A stretch of 9,273 bases of DNA from Arthrobacter sp. (GTDB lineage: Bacteria; Actinomycetota; Actinomycetes; Actinomycetales; Micrococcaceae): contig JAODMS010000024.1 in the NCBI GenBank assembly GCA_025464925.1, positions 1 to 9,273 of the forward strand, given 5' to 3'. The notes under the pieces were generated by a model. That model did no database searches. It worked only from the letters and a program-made list of their open reading frames with translations, and was not told where the DNA came from. Positions 1 to 5,826 of this stretch are shown one piece after another; positions within the stretch are counted from its first letter, which is position 1, and the number at the start of each line of letters is the position of its first letter. The position numbers were made by a program, and so were the translations under genes.

Positions 1-1
1 G

Positions 2-1345
2 AATGTACTGATCGTCGGAGCCGGGCCGGCCGGGTCCACCGCCGCCTACTACCTCGCGCGGGCAGGCATTGAGGTCACGGTGCTGGAGAAGACCAGCTTT
101 CCGCGCGAAAAAGTCTGCGGCGACGGACTCACGCCCCGCGCCGTCCGCGAGATCCAAAAGCTCGGCCTTCCGCATCCTGAGCAGGACGGCTGGCGGCGGA
201 ACAAGGGCCTTCGCCTGCTCGCGGGCGGGCGCAGCATCGAGCTTCCCTGGCCCGAGGTCTCCGACTTTCCGCAGTACGGGCTGATCCGGACCCGGCTCGG
301 CTTCGACGAGGAGCTGGCCCGGCACGCGCAGTCCGCGGGCGCCGTCGTGCTGGAACGCCACAGCGTCACCGAAGCGCTGCGCTCCGGGGACGGCCGGGTG
401 ACCGGCGTCCGGGCCGCGCTGCTGGACGAGTCCGGCCGGAAGACCGGCGAGACGCGCGACTTTCCCGCCGACGTCGTCCTCGCCGCGGACGGAAACTCCA
501 GCCGCACCGCCGTCTCGCTGGGGATCCGGAAGCGGGACGACCGGCCGCTGGGCGTCGCCGTGCGCACCTACTTCACCAGCCCGCGGCACGACGACGACTG
601 GATGGAGGGCTGGCTGGAGCTTCCCGGCCGCGACGGCAAGCTGCTGCCCGGCTACGGCTGGGTGTTCGGCGTCGGCGACGGCACTTCCAACGTGGGCCTG
701 GGCATCCTGAACTCCTCCAAGGAATTCGGCAAGCTGGACTACAAGCAGGTGCTCCGCGAATGGACCGCCGGGATGCCCGCCGACTGGGGTTTCACCCCGG
801 AGAACCAGGTGGGCGAGATCCGCGGCGCCGCACTGCCCATGGGCTTCAACCGCACGCCGCACTACTCGCCGGGGCTGCTGCTGCTCGGCGACGCCGGCGG
901 CATGGTGTCCCCGTTCAACGGCGAGGGCATCTCCTACGCGATGGAATCCGCCCGCTTCGCGGCCGAGTTCATCATCGACGGCGACGCCCGGGAACGCGCC
1001 GGGGCCTGGGGTTCCGGAGCGGCCGACGCGCACTTGTCCCGGTACGCGGACCACGTGCGGGACCAGTGGGGCTCGCACTTCACCCTGGGCCGGGCCTTCG
1101 CCGCCCTGATCGGCAAACCGGCCGTGATGAAGCTGGCCCTCCGGACGGGCATGCCCATTCCTGTGTTGATGAAGTTCGTGGTGCGGCTGCTGGCCAACCT
1201 CACCGACCCGGCGGCCAAGGGCTTCGAAGACCGCGTCATCCGGGTCCTGGAAATGCTGGTTCCTGCCACCTCCAACACTGCCGGCCCGTCCCATGCCAGC
1301 GTGAACTCCGCGGTTTCCGCAACAAAAGTTAGGGTTAACCCGTGA
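2..1345 (+). CDS. Geranylgeranyl reductase family FAD-dependent oxidoreductase, MenJ-like (5' partial)
   Basis: The open frame enters from the left edge, so the start codon and probably only a few N-terminal residues are missing; 447 residues are visible. The first residues form the FAD-binding Rossmann strand with GAGPAGS (17-37), followed by the VLEK strand end and a CGDGLTPRAV segment (116-145) typical of this flavoprotein group. PGYGWVF (647-667) corresponds to the substrate-side motif of geranylgeranyl reductases, and GDAGG (887-901) is the second FAD contact, followed by NGEGISYAMESA. Family members saturate isoprenoid double bonds. In Mycobacterium tuberculosis the homologue MenJ reduces one double bond of the menaquinone chain and also lies beside a polyprenyl synthase gene. 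The downstream gene here overlaps by 4 bases, which favours a menaquinone role. The C-terminal tail of about 20 residues looks unstructured. The family is secure; the exact substrate is inferred. Confidence 0.88.
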   Translation, partial: NVLIVGAGPAGSTAAYYLARAGIEVTVLEKTSFPREKVCGDGLTPRAVREIQKLGLPHPEQDGWRRNKGLRLLAGGRSIELPWPEVSDFPQYGLIRTRLGFDEELARHAQSAGAVVLERHSVTEALRSGDGRVTGVRAALLDESGRKTGETRDFPADVVLAADGNSSRTAVSLGIRKRDDRPLGVAVRTYFTSPRHDDDWMEGWLELPGRDGKLLPGYGWVFGVGDGTSNVGLGILNSSKEFGKLDYKQVLREWTAGMPADWGFTPENQVGEIRGAALPMGFNRTPHYSPGLLLLGDAGGMVSPFNGEGISYAMESARFAAEFIIDGDARERAGAWGSGAADAHLSRYADHVRDQWGSHFTLGRAFAALIGKPAVMKLALRTGMPIPVLMKFVVRLLANLTDPAAKGFEDRVIRVLEMLVPATSNTAGPSHASVNSAVSATKVRVNP

Positions 1346-2442
1346 CCAACTCTGCAGACCAAAGCTGGACGCACGCCGGACACGGCCTGCCGAGCTCTGA
1401 ACCTTCGCTCAACACCACCGCCATTGCCACCGGCCTTCAGCTGCCGGCAGGCTTCGCGGCGATTGCGGGGGATCCGGAACTGGGCCCTGCGCTCACCACC
1501 AACCTGGCGCGCGTGGAGAAGAAGCTGCGCGAAGCCATTGCCAACTCGGATCCGCTGGCTGACGCGACGTCGCGGCACCTCGTGGAAGCCGGCGGCAAGC
1601 GCATCCGGCCGCTGCTGACCCTGCTCTGCGCCCACCTCGGCGACGCCTCGCTGCCCGCCGTGGTGCAGGCCGCCGTCGTCGTTGAACTGACGCACCTGGC
1701 CACGCTGTACCACGACGACGTCATGGACTCGGCCCCCTTCCGCCGCGGCGCCCCCACTGCCCACGAGGTCTGGGGCAACTCCGTGGCGGTCCTCACCGGC
1801 GACCTGATCTTCGCCCGGGCTTCCATCCTGGTGTCCGAACTCGGGTCCCGCGCGCTCGGCATCCAGGCCCGCACCTTCGAGCGGCTGTGCCTGGGCCAGC
1901 TGCACGAGACCGTGGGCCCCCGCCCGGACGAGGATCCGGTCCAGCACTACCTCTCCGTCATCGCGGACAAGACGGGTTCGCTCGTGGCCGCCTCCGGCCA
2001 GCTCGGCGCAATCTTCGCCGGTGCCGACGAGGCCTACGAAACCGTCCTGGTCGAGTACGGCGAGAAGGTGGGCGTGGCCTTCCAGCTCGCCGACGACGTC
2101 ATCGATGTCACCGGCGTCAAGGTCAAGTCCGGCAAGTCCCCGGGCACGGACCTCCGCGAAGGGGTGCCGACCCTTCCGGTGCTGCTGCTCCGCAACGCCG
2201 CCCGGGACGGTGACCAGTCCGCCGTCGAGCTGCTGCAACTGATCGACGGCGACCTCAGCACGGACGAGGCCCTGGCGTCGGCCGTGGCCGGGCTCCGCGA
2301 ACACCCCGTCACCGCGCAGTCCTGGGTGGTAGCCCGCACCTGGGCCGCCGAGGCGATTGCCGCCCTGGCCCCGCTGCCGGAGGGCGTCGTCAAGGAGTCG
2401 CTGACCAACTTCGCCCTGGCCGTGGTGGACCGCAGCAGCTAA
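1342..2442 (+). CDS. Polyprenyl diphosphate synthase (long-chain trans-isoprenyl synthase)
   Basis: This enzyme chains isopentenyl diphosphate units onto an allylic primer and probably makes the menaquinone side chain. The 366-residue protein has GGKRIRP at 84-90, the first aspartate-rich motif DDVMD at 125-129 and the second, DDVID, at 251-255. These bind the Mg-diphosphates. The residue five places before the first motif is Ala, with no bulky aromatic at -4 or -5, which in this family goes with long products (C35-C45) rather than C15 or C20. About 50 residues precede the conserved core and are poor in motifs. The GTG start lies inside the upstream stop (GTGA), which implies translational coupling. 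A weak AGGG lies 7 bases upstream, and the 10-bp palindrome GGGTTAACCC directly abuts the start. Product length (hepta- to nonaprenyl) cannot be fixed from sequence alone. Confidence 0.9.
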   Translation: MTNSADQSWTHAGHGLPSSEPSLNTTAIATGLQLPAGFAAIAGDPELGPALTTNLARVEKKLREAIANSDPLADATSRHLVEAGGKRIRPLLTLLCAHLGDASLPAVVQAAVVVELTHLATLYHDDVMDSAPFRRGAPTAHEVWGNSVAVLTGDLIFARASILVSELGSRALGIQARTFERLCLGQLHETVGPRPDEDPVQHYLSVIADKTGSLVAASGQLGAIFAGADEAYETVLVEYGEKVGVAFQLADDVIDVTGVKVKSGKSPGTDLREGVPTLPVLLLRNAARDGDQSAVELLQLIDGDLSTDEALASAVAGLREHPVTAQSWVVARTWAAEAIAALAPLPEGVVKESLTNFALAVVDRSS

Positions 2443-2518
2443 CCGGCCTCTGGGGTTTGAAGCCGGGTCCCCGCCCGCCCGCGCCTTGTGCCGGGCCCCC
2501 TGCGCGATTAAACGGATC

Positions 2519-2569
2519 GGCCCCGGTTCCTCACAACGCTCGCATCAGACGTTGTATGGAACCGGGGCC
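2519..2569 (+). terminator. Probable intrinsic terminator of the isoprenoid operon
   Basis: A perfect 12-bp inverted repeat, GGCCCCGGTTCC (2519-2530) and GGAACCGGGGCC (2558-2569), continues after a 2x2 internal loop into a second 6-bp stem, ACAACG (2533-2538) with CGTTGT (2550-2555), closing an 11-base loop. It lies 76 bases after the polyprenyl synthase stop. Only a weak T-rich stretch (ATTCTCC) follows, as is common for actinobacterial terminators. The fold is clear; the termination role is inferred. Confidence 0.65.
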
Positions 2570-2611
2570 ATTCTCCGTTCGCACCAGATCCACCGGAGGC
2601 AGTCGGTGAAT

Positions 2612-2650
2612 CTAGACACGAGTTTATGACAGGCGTGTCATGCTGTCTAG
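2612..2650. repeat. Nested inverted repeats, possible operator
   Basis: The outer arms are CTAGACA (2612-2618) and TGTCTAG (2644-2650). The inner arms are ATGACA (2626-2631) and TGTCAT (2636-2641) around GGCG. The inner dyad is off-centre, with 7 bases on its left and 2 on its right. Two dyads in 39 bases followed by an AT-rich tract suggest a protein-binding site or promoter region, but no matching regulator is visible nearby. It could also be a remnant of a mobile-element end. Confidence 0.5.
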
Positions 2651-2696
2651 GGGCTTTGTAAATTTTTTGTCACAGGGTTTCGGGGCGTGCGGCGTT

Positions 2697-2780
2697 GCCG
2701 TCCGGGGGCACTTCGGGCCCGGCCTGGGCCGTCCGGCGTCGGAAGCACGGCGTGTCCGTGTCAAAGTGCCCCCGCACGGC
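2697..2780. repeat. Palindromic repeat, copy 1 (upstream of the nuclease gene)
   Basis: The left arm GCCGTCCGGGGGCACTT (2697-2713) pairs with a right arm at 2764-2780 over 17 positions with one C-C mismatch; the core CGGGGGCACTT / AAGTGCCCCCG is perfect. The first 17 bases and the 28 bases at 2747-2774 are identical to the copy at 3722-3799. The 33 bases between are the same length in both copies but diverged. The element lies in the leader of the nuclease gene, ending 66 bases before its likely start. Confidence 0.85.
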
Positions 2781-2846
2781 GTGGGGTTGTCCACATGGCC
2801 CAGCCCCGGCCCGCTCGAAGAGTTCCGCCCGCGGCAGATTGAGGGA

Positions 2847-3683
2847 ATGAAACCAGCCGCTTTCCTCTCGGCCCGGGGCGGAGTCGCCGGAACCGCCGCA
2901 ATGAGAAGTGCCGGGTTCAGCCGCCACGACATCGACACAGCCGTCGCCGCAGGGGCCATCGCCAGGATCCGCCGCGGGCACTATGTGCTGCCGGAGGCCG
3001 CAGCCGCCTATCGGGACGCGGTCGGAATGAAGGGCCTGCTGACCTGCCTGTCGGCGGCGCCCACCTACCGCTTGTGGACCCTGGTTCCGGCGCAGGTCCC
3101 GCACCTGTGCCTCGGACATCGCCCCGTACCGGCGGGTGCCGTTGCGCACGGCCGCTCCCGCCACCCGCCCCACCCCTGGCTTCCGGTCGCAGGCCTGGCG
3201 GATGTGCTCATTGATGCGGTGCACTGCCTGCCGGAGCTGCAGGCCCTAGTGATGGTCCAGTGCGCTGTGGGCCGTGGCGACATCAGCCCCGGCTTCCTGC
3301 GCAGCAAGCTGGCGGGCAACCGGAACGGGCGGGCCCGATCCGTGCTGGATCTGCTGGTGCCGCGGGCGGACTCGGTGCTGGAAGTCCTGGCCAACGCCGC
3401 CTTCCGCCGGGCCGGCCTGTCGCTCCGCCGGCATGTCGAGATTCCGGGCGTCGGGGAGGTGGACTTCCTGGTTGAAGACTGCCTCGTGGTGGAGACCGAC
3501 GGCGGAACGCACCTGGAACCGTTGCAGGTCAAGAAGGACCGGCGCCGGAACAACGCGTCCGTGCGGGGCGGCTACCTGGTGCTGAGGTTCGGCTATGACG
3601 ACGTCGTCCATCACCCGGAGCGGATGGTGGCGGAAGTCCTTGCGGTGCTGGAGCTGCGGCGCCAGGGGGCCTTCCATCCCTGA
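2847..3683 (+). CDS. AbiEi-type winged-helix and DUF559 (Vsr-like) nuclease-domain protein
   Basis: The 278-residue protein has two parts. Residues 8-49 (ARGGVAG...RIRRGHYVLP) match the short N-terminal winged-helix of AbiEi-type antitoxin/regulator proteins. Residues 176-270 match the DUF559/very-short-patch-repair nuclease fold. Likely active-site residues are E179 in SVLEV, D206 in VDF, E216 and D218 in VVETDGGTH, and D231 before RRRNN, followed by the strand GYLVLRF. All the usual acidic positions appear intact, so it may be an active DNA endonuclease. I chose ATG 2847 because family members begin only a few residues before the GG of the helix-turn-helix, and GAGGGA lies directly upstream, though closer than ideal. 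No AbiEii nucleotidyltransferase partner is present. Its biological role is unknown. It is flanked by directly repeated palindromic elements, which suggests a mobile or repeat-associated gene. Confidence 0.78.
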   Translation: MKPAAFLSARGGVAGTAAMRSAGFSRHDIDTAVAAGAIARIRRGHYVLPEAAAAYRDAVGMKGLLTCLSAAPTYRLWTLVPAQVPHLCLGHRPVPAGAVAHGRSRHPPHPWLPVAGLADVLIDAVHCLPELQALVMVQCAVGRGDISPGFLRSKLAGNRNGRARSVLDLLVPRADSVLEVLANAAFRRAGLSLRRHVEIPGVGEVDFLVEDCLVVETDGGTHLEPLQVKKDRRRNNASVRGGYLVLRFGYDDVVHHPERMVAEVLAVLELRRQGAFHP

Positions 3684-3686
3684 GAT

Positions 3687-3700
3687 GCCGTCCGGGGGCA
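3687..3700. repeat. Half copy of the palindromic repeat (left arm only)
   Basis: GCCGTCCGGGGGCA repeats the first 14 bases of the two full copies, then diverges into ACCCC. It starts 3 bases after the nuclease stop codon and exactly 35 bases before the next full copy, in the same orientation. It is probably a decayed or truncated unit. Confidence 0.7.
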
Positions 3701-3721
3701 ACCCCTAAGAGACGGAGGTCC

Positions 3722-3800
3722 GCCGTCCGGGGGCACTTTGGCGGCCGGAACTGGACAATCCCGCCCCAATGACGGCGTGTCCGTGTCAAAGTGCCCCCGG
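3722..3800. repeat. Palindromic repeat, copy 2 (downstream of the nuclease gene)
   Basis: The perfect 14-bp inverted repeat CCGGGGGCACTTTG (3727-3740) / CAAAGTGCCCCCGG (3787-3800) encloses 46 bases. The first 17 and last 28 bases of the 78-bp unit (3722-3799) are identical to copy 1 (2697-2774), in direct orientation and 1,025 bp away. It lies between the convergent nuclease and SUKH genes and could also act as a transcription barrier there. Confidence 0.85.
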
Positions 3801-3805
3801 AAAGA

Positions 3806-3825
3806 GCGGGCAGGCCCGTGCCCGC
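3806..3825 (-). terminator. Candidate terminator of the SUKH gene
   Basis: A perfect 7-bp stem, GCGGGCA (3806-3812) and TGCCCGC (3819-3825), encloses a 6-base loop and lies 19 bases past the SUKH stop on the minus strand. Read on that strand, TCTTTCC follows the stem. The stem is short and the T-run is weak, so the call is moderate. Confidence 0.42.
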
Positions 3826-3844
3826 CGGGCTGAAGGGGGAGGGG

Positions 3845-4273
3845 CTAGCCCTGCTCTTCGTCGTTGAAGGCCCACTCGAACATGTCGAAGACGAACTCGG
3901 AAAAGGTTCCTTCTTCGCTCGTCCACTGGCCGCGGAGATTGTTGCGCCGCCACACGATGGGATCCGGAACGCCCAGGTCCCCGATCCGGAAGCCCCAGGT
4001 GAACTGTTCTTCCTCGTCCTCGAGGAACATCAGGAAGCCTTCGTCGTCAACTTCGAGCTCTTCGGGATCCCAGAAGTAGTGGTACGCCTCCATCAGGTCC
4101 TCGCAGCCGCCGAGGGCCAGGTAGAACTCCCGCAGGACCAGCGGCACCTCGAACTGGTGCTCGGCGAGGGCGTCGTCCAGCTCGTTCGCCGGGAGGCCGT
4201 CTTCTTCCTGCCATTCGTCTTCGAGATACTTCGGAACAAGCGCGCGGAACTTCTCGAGGAACATGTCAGTCAT
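3845..4273 (-). CDS. SUKH (SMI1/KNR4) domain protein
   Basis: This is a small, very acidic 142-residue soluble protein with no signal peptide or membrane segment. The core EVPLVLREFYLALGG (42-56) matches the helix and Gly-Gly turn of SMI1/KNR4 (SUKH) proteins, followed by the later Trp-rich strands GFLMFLEDEEEQFTWGF and a C-terminal SEFVFDMFEWAF helix. SUKH proteins in bacteria often serve as immunity proteins for secreted nuclease or deaminase toxins, but many stand alone with unknown roles. No toxin gene lies beside this one. AGGA (4281-4284 on the minus strand) lies 7 bases before the chosen ATG. The start is 13 bases after the stop of the TRIC gene, so the two are probably cotranscribed. 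The family is assigned by motif reading only. Confidence 0.68.
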   Translation of the reverse strand: MTDMFLEKFRALVPKYLEDEWQEEDGLPANELDDALAEHQFEVPLVLREFYLALGGCEDLMEAYHYFWDPEELEVDDEGFLMFLEDEEEQFTWGFRIGDLGVPDPIVWRRNNLRGQWTSEEGTFSEFVFDMFEWAFNDEEQG

Positions 4274-4286
4274 GGTCTTATCCTAG

Positions 4287-4958
4287 CTAATCCCGGCGGC
4301 CATGATCCGCCGCGTCCAGGCCCAGGCGGTGCCAGCCGCGGACGGCCAGCGGAATGTGCCAGGAGCGGTGCCAGGCGGTGACGCGGAAGGCGAAAACGAC
4401 GGCGGCAACGGCGCACGCGGTCACCGTATTGAAAAGGCCGGAGATCGACAGGAGAACCGTCAGGGCCGCCCCCAGGAACGCCGGGAGGGCGTAGATATCC
4501 TTGGGGTCGAACAGTTGCGGCACCTCGTTGGCGGTGATGTCGCGCAGCAGTCCGCCGCCCACTGCCGTCGTGACTCCCAGCAGGACGGCCGCAACCGGGT
4601 GCATTCCGGCGCCGAGCGCCTTCAGGGTGCCGGCGATGCAGAACAGGGCCAGGCCGCCGGCGTCGAACAGGACCAGCAGGGAGGTGAAGCGCTGGACGCT
4701 GGAAAAGAGGAAGTACACCAGCACCGTAGCCAGCAGCGGAGGGGCCAGGTAAGCGGGATTGGTGAACGCCGCGGGCGGCCCGGCGTTGAGGATGATGTCC
4801 CGGATGACGCCGCCGCCCAGGCTGACCACCGAGGCCAGCAGCAGGGAACCGATGATGTCGAACTGCTTCCGGGCCGCGAGCAGGGAACCGGAGACCGCGA
4901 AGAAGAAGACGCCGGCCAGGTCCAGCCAGACCAGAACAAGGCTAAAGGAGAAGGTCAC
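4287..4958 (-). CDS. TRIC/UPF0126 family membrane protein (cation channel or glycine-transporter-like)
   Basis: This is a 223-residue hydrophobic protein made of two repeated halves, each with the family signature GGG..RD: GGGVIRD at 48-54 and GGGLLRD at 134-140. About seven membrane segments are readable, starting with LVWLDLAGVFFFAVSG, which is the usual first helix of UPF0126 proteins. Relatives form trimeric cation channels, and some are described as glycine transporters; the substrate here cannot be told. The C-terminus ends in a His/Arg/Trp-rich tail, probably cytoplasmic. No ATG is available. I prefer GTG 4958 because it places the first helix near the N-terminus as in homologues and has a weak GGGA upstream. 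TTG codons at 4979 and 4973 would add 5-7 residues. The gene diverges from the chelatase gene and probably shares its transcript with the SUKH gene downstream. Confidence 0.86.
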   Translation of the reverse strand: MTFSFSLVLVWLDLAGVFFFAVSGSLLAARKQFDIIGSLLLASVVSLGGGVIRDIILNAGPPAAFTNPAYLAPPLLATVLVYFLFSSVQRFTSLLVLFDAGGLALFCIAGTLKALGAGMHPVAAVLLGVTTAVGGGLLRDITANEVPQLFDPKDIYALPAFLGAALTVLLSISGLFNTVTACAVAAVVFAFRVTAWHRSWHIPLAVRGWHRLGLDAADHGRRD

Positions 4959-5004
4959 AGGCGTCCCGGTCAAGGTCAAGGGGCGGATAGGGCGGGACCA
5001 ACGT

Positions 5005-5010
5005 TACGCT
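5005..5010 (+). promoter_or_regulatory. Putative -10 element of a leaderless chelatase transcript
   Basis: TACGCT lies 7 bases before ATG 5018, which is the distance expected from a -10 box to the first transcribed base, and no Shine-Dalgarno precedes the ATG. No convincing -35 is visible. The overlapping minus-strand hexamer TAGCGT (5006-5011) could serve the divergent TRIC gene. Confidence 0.45.
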
Positions 5011-5017
5011 AGCCCCT

Positions 5018-5752
5018 ATGGATAGCCCCATCATGATCGCCTGCTCGCACGGAACCTCCAACGCGGTCGGTGCTGCCGAGGTCCATGCGCTCCGCGACGC
5101 CATTGCGGCGCTCCGCCCCGGCCTCGATGTCCGCGAAGCCTACGTTGACGTGCAGCAGCCCGATCTCGTGGACGTGGTGGCCTCGCTCCCGGCGGGAAAG
5201 AACGCCGTCGTCGTGCCGCTGCTGCTGAGCGTGGGCTACCACGTCAAGGTGGACATCGCGCGGGCAGTCAAGAGCCGGCCCGGCTCCGCGGCCGCAGCGC
5301 CCCTGGGGCCCGATCCGCGCCTGGCGGCCGTGCTGGACCAGCGCCTCCGCGAGGCCGGCGTGGTCGAGAGCGACACCGTGATCCTGGCCGCCGCCGGCTC
5401 CTCCGACCCCTCCGCCGCGCAGAATGTGGAGGAGCTGGCCGGGCAGCTGCGGTCGCTGCGGGCCAACCGGATCATTCCCGCGTACGGTGCCTCAGCCAAG
5501 CCTTCGGTGGAGGACGCCGTGCACGCGGTGCGCGAGGAGGGCGCCCTGGTCGCGGCGGGGCCTCAAGGCAGGGTGGTCATCGCGTCCTACCTCCTGGCCC
5601 CCGGCTTCTTCCACGACCAGCTGGCCAGGGCCGGCGCGGACGTCGTGGCCGAACCGCTGCTGCCCTCGCCGGTGCTCGCGGAAATCGCCCTGGAACGCTA
5701 CGACGCTGCCGTGGCGGCGATGGATTCCGCAAGGCCTTCCGGCGGTTCGTGA
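5018..5752 (+). CDS. Sirohydrochlorin chelatase (CbiX/SirB family)
   Basis: The predicted role is to insert Fe(II) into sirohydrochlorin to make siroheme, the cofactor of the sulfite reductase encoded next. The 244-residue protein is the two-domain long form. The N-terminal half has the metal-binding SHGTS (H11) and LLLSVGYHVKVDI (H75), the two histidines expected at the active site. The C-terminal half repeats the fold with AAAGSSDP (125-132) and YLLAPGFFHDQL (H199); its first histidine is replaced by Gly-Ser, so catalysis probably lies in the N-terminal half. CbiX relatives insert cobalt for cobalamin, but the neighbours nirA, cysH and cysD point to iron and siroheme. M. tuberculosis has a chelatase gene beside nirA and cysH as well. 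ATG 5018 is the natural start and appears leaderless. It is separated from nirA by 74 bases with its own promoter signal. Confidence 0.9.
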   Translation: MDSPIMIACSHGTSNAVGAAEVHALRDAIAALRPGLDVREAYVDVQQPDLVDVVASLPAGKNAVVVPLLLSVGYHVKVDIARAVKSRPGSAAAAPLGPDPRLAAVLDQRLREAGVVESDTVILAAAGSSDPSAAQNVEELAGQLRSLRANRIIPAYGASAKPSVEDAVHAVREEGALVAAGPQGRVVIASYLLAPGFFHDQLARAGADVVAEPLLPSPVLAEIALERYDAAVAAMDSARPSGGS

Positions 5753-5791
5753 CGAATTGTTTCCCTAGGTGACCTCCCGTTTCTGGCCCGC

Positions 5792-5820
5792 TGGAACGGC
5801 TTTCGGGTCCGCCCTACAGT
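5792..5820 (+). promoter_or_regulatory. Putative nirA-cysH-cysD promoter
   Basis: TACAGT (5815-5820) is a good -10 match. TGGAAC (5792-5797) is a weak -35 at a 17-base spacing. The ATG follows the -10 by only 6 bases and no Shine-Dalgarno is present, so the mRNA probably begins at or next to the start codon. No clear operator dyad was seen between 5753 and 5826. Confidence 0.55.
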
Positions 5821-5826
5821 CGATGC

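Larger units (their letters stand above)
2443..2846. other. 404-base gene-free stretch between the isoprenoid operon and the nuclease gene
   Basis: The stretch contains, in order, the hairpin at 2519-2569, the nested inverted repeats at 2612-2650, an unusually AT-rich tract for this genome (2654-2675, with TTTGTAAATTTTTTGTCACA), the palindromic repeat at 2697-2780 and about 65 bases of leader. I see no convincing coding capacity. An open frame extending upstream from the nuclease gene to 2640 would have to translate the palindromic repeat and has no family resemblance. No confident -35/-10 promoter was found for the downstream gene. Confidence 0.7.

Noticed and set aside
934..2304. Long minus-strand open frame of 456 codons.
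   Set aside because: It is antisense to two clearly recognisable enzymes, crosses their boundary, and has the low-complexity composition expected from high-GC codon bias.
2613..2649. TAGAC...GTCTA as an McbR-type sulfur regulator site.
   Set aside because: The known site has a 6-base spacer. Here the half-sites are 27 bases apart and far from the sulfur genes.
2640..2846. In-frame upstream extension of the nuclease gene to ATG 2640.
   Set aside because: It would translate through the AT-rich tract and the palindromic repeat, adds no family-like sequence, and the helix-turn-helix domain normally begins just after the ATG at 2847.
2697..3800. Repeats as a CRISPR array or as terminal inverted repeats of a transposon.
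   Set aside because: There are only two full units, 1 kb apart with a gene between them, and they are direct rather than inverted copies. No transposase motif is present and no target-site duplication is evident.
4302..5012. Plus-strand open frame of 236 codons opposite the TRIC gene.
   Set aside because: It is Gln/Gly/Arg-rich and motif-free, while the opposite strand shows two family signatures and proper membrane helices.
5753..5826. Riboswitch or attenuator before nirA.
   Set aside because: The predicted transcript starts at or next to the ATG, so there is no leader RNA to hold one, and no clear hairpin is visible.
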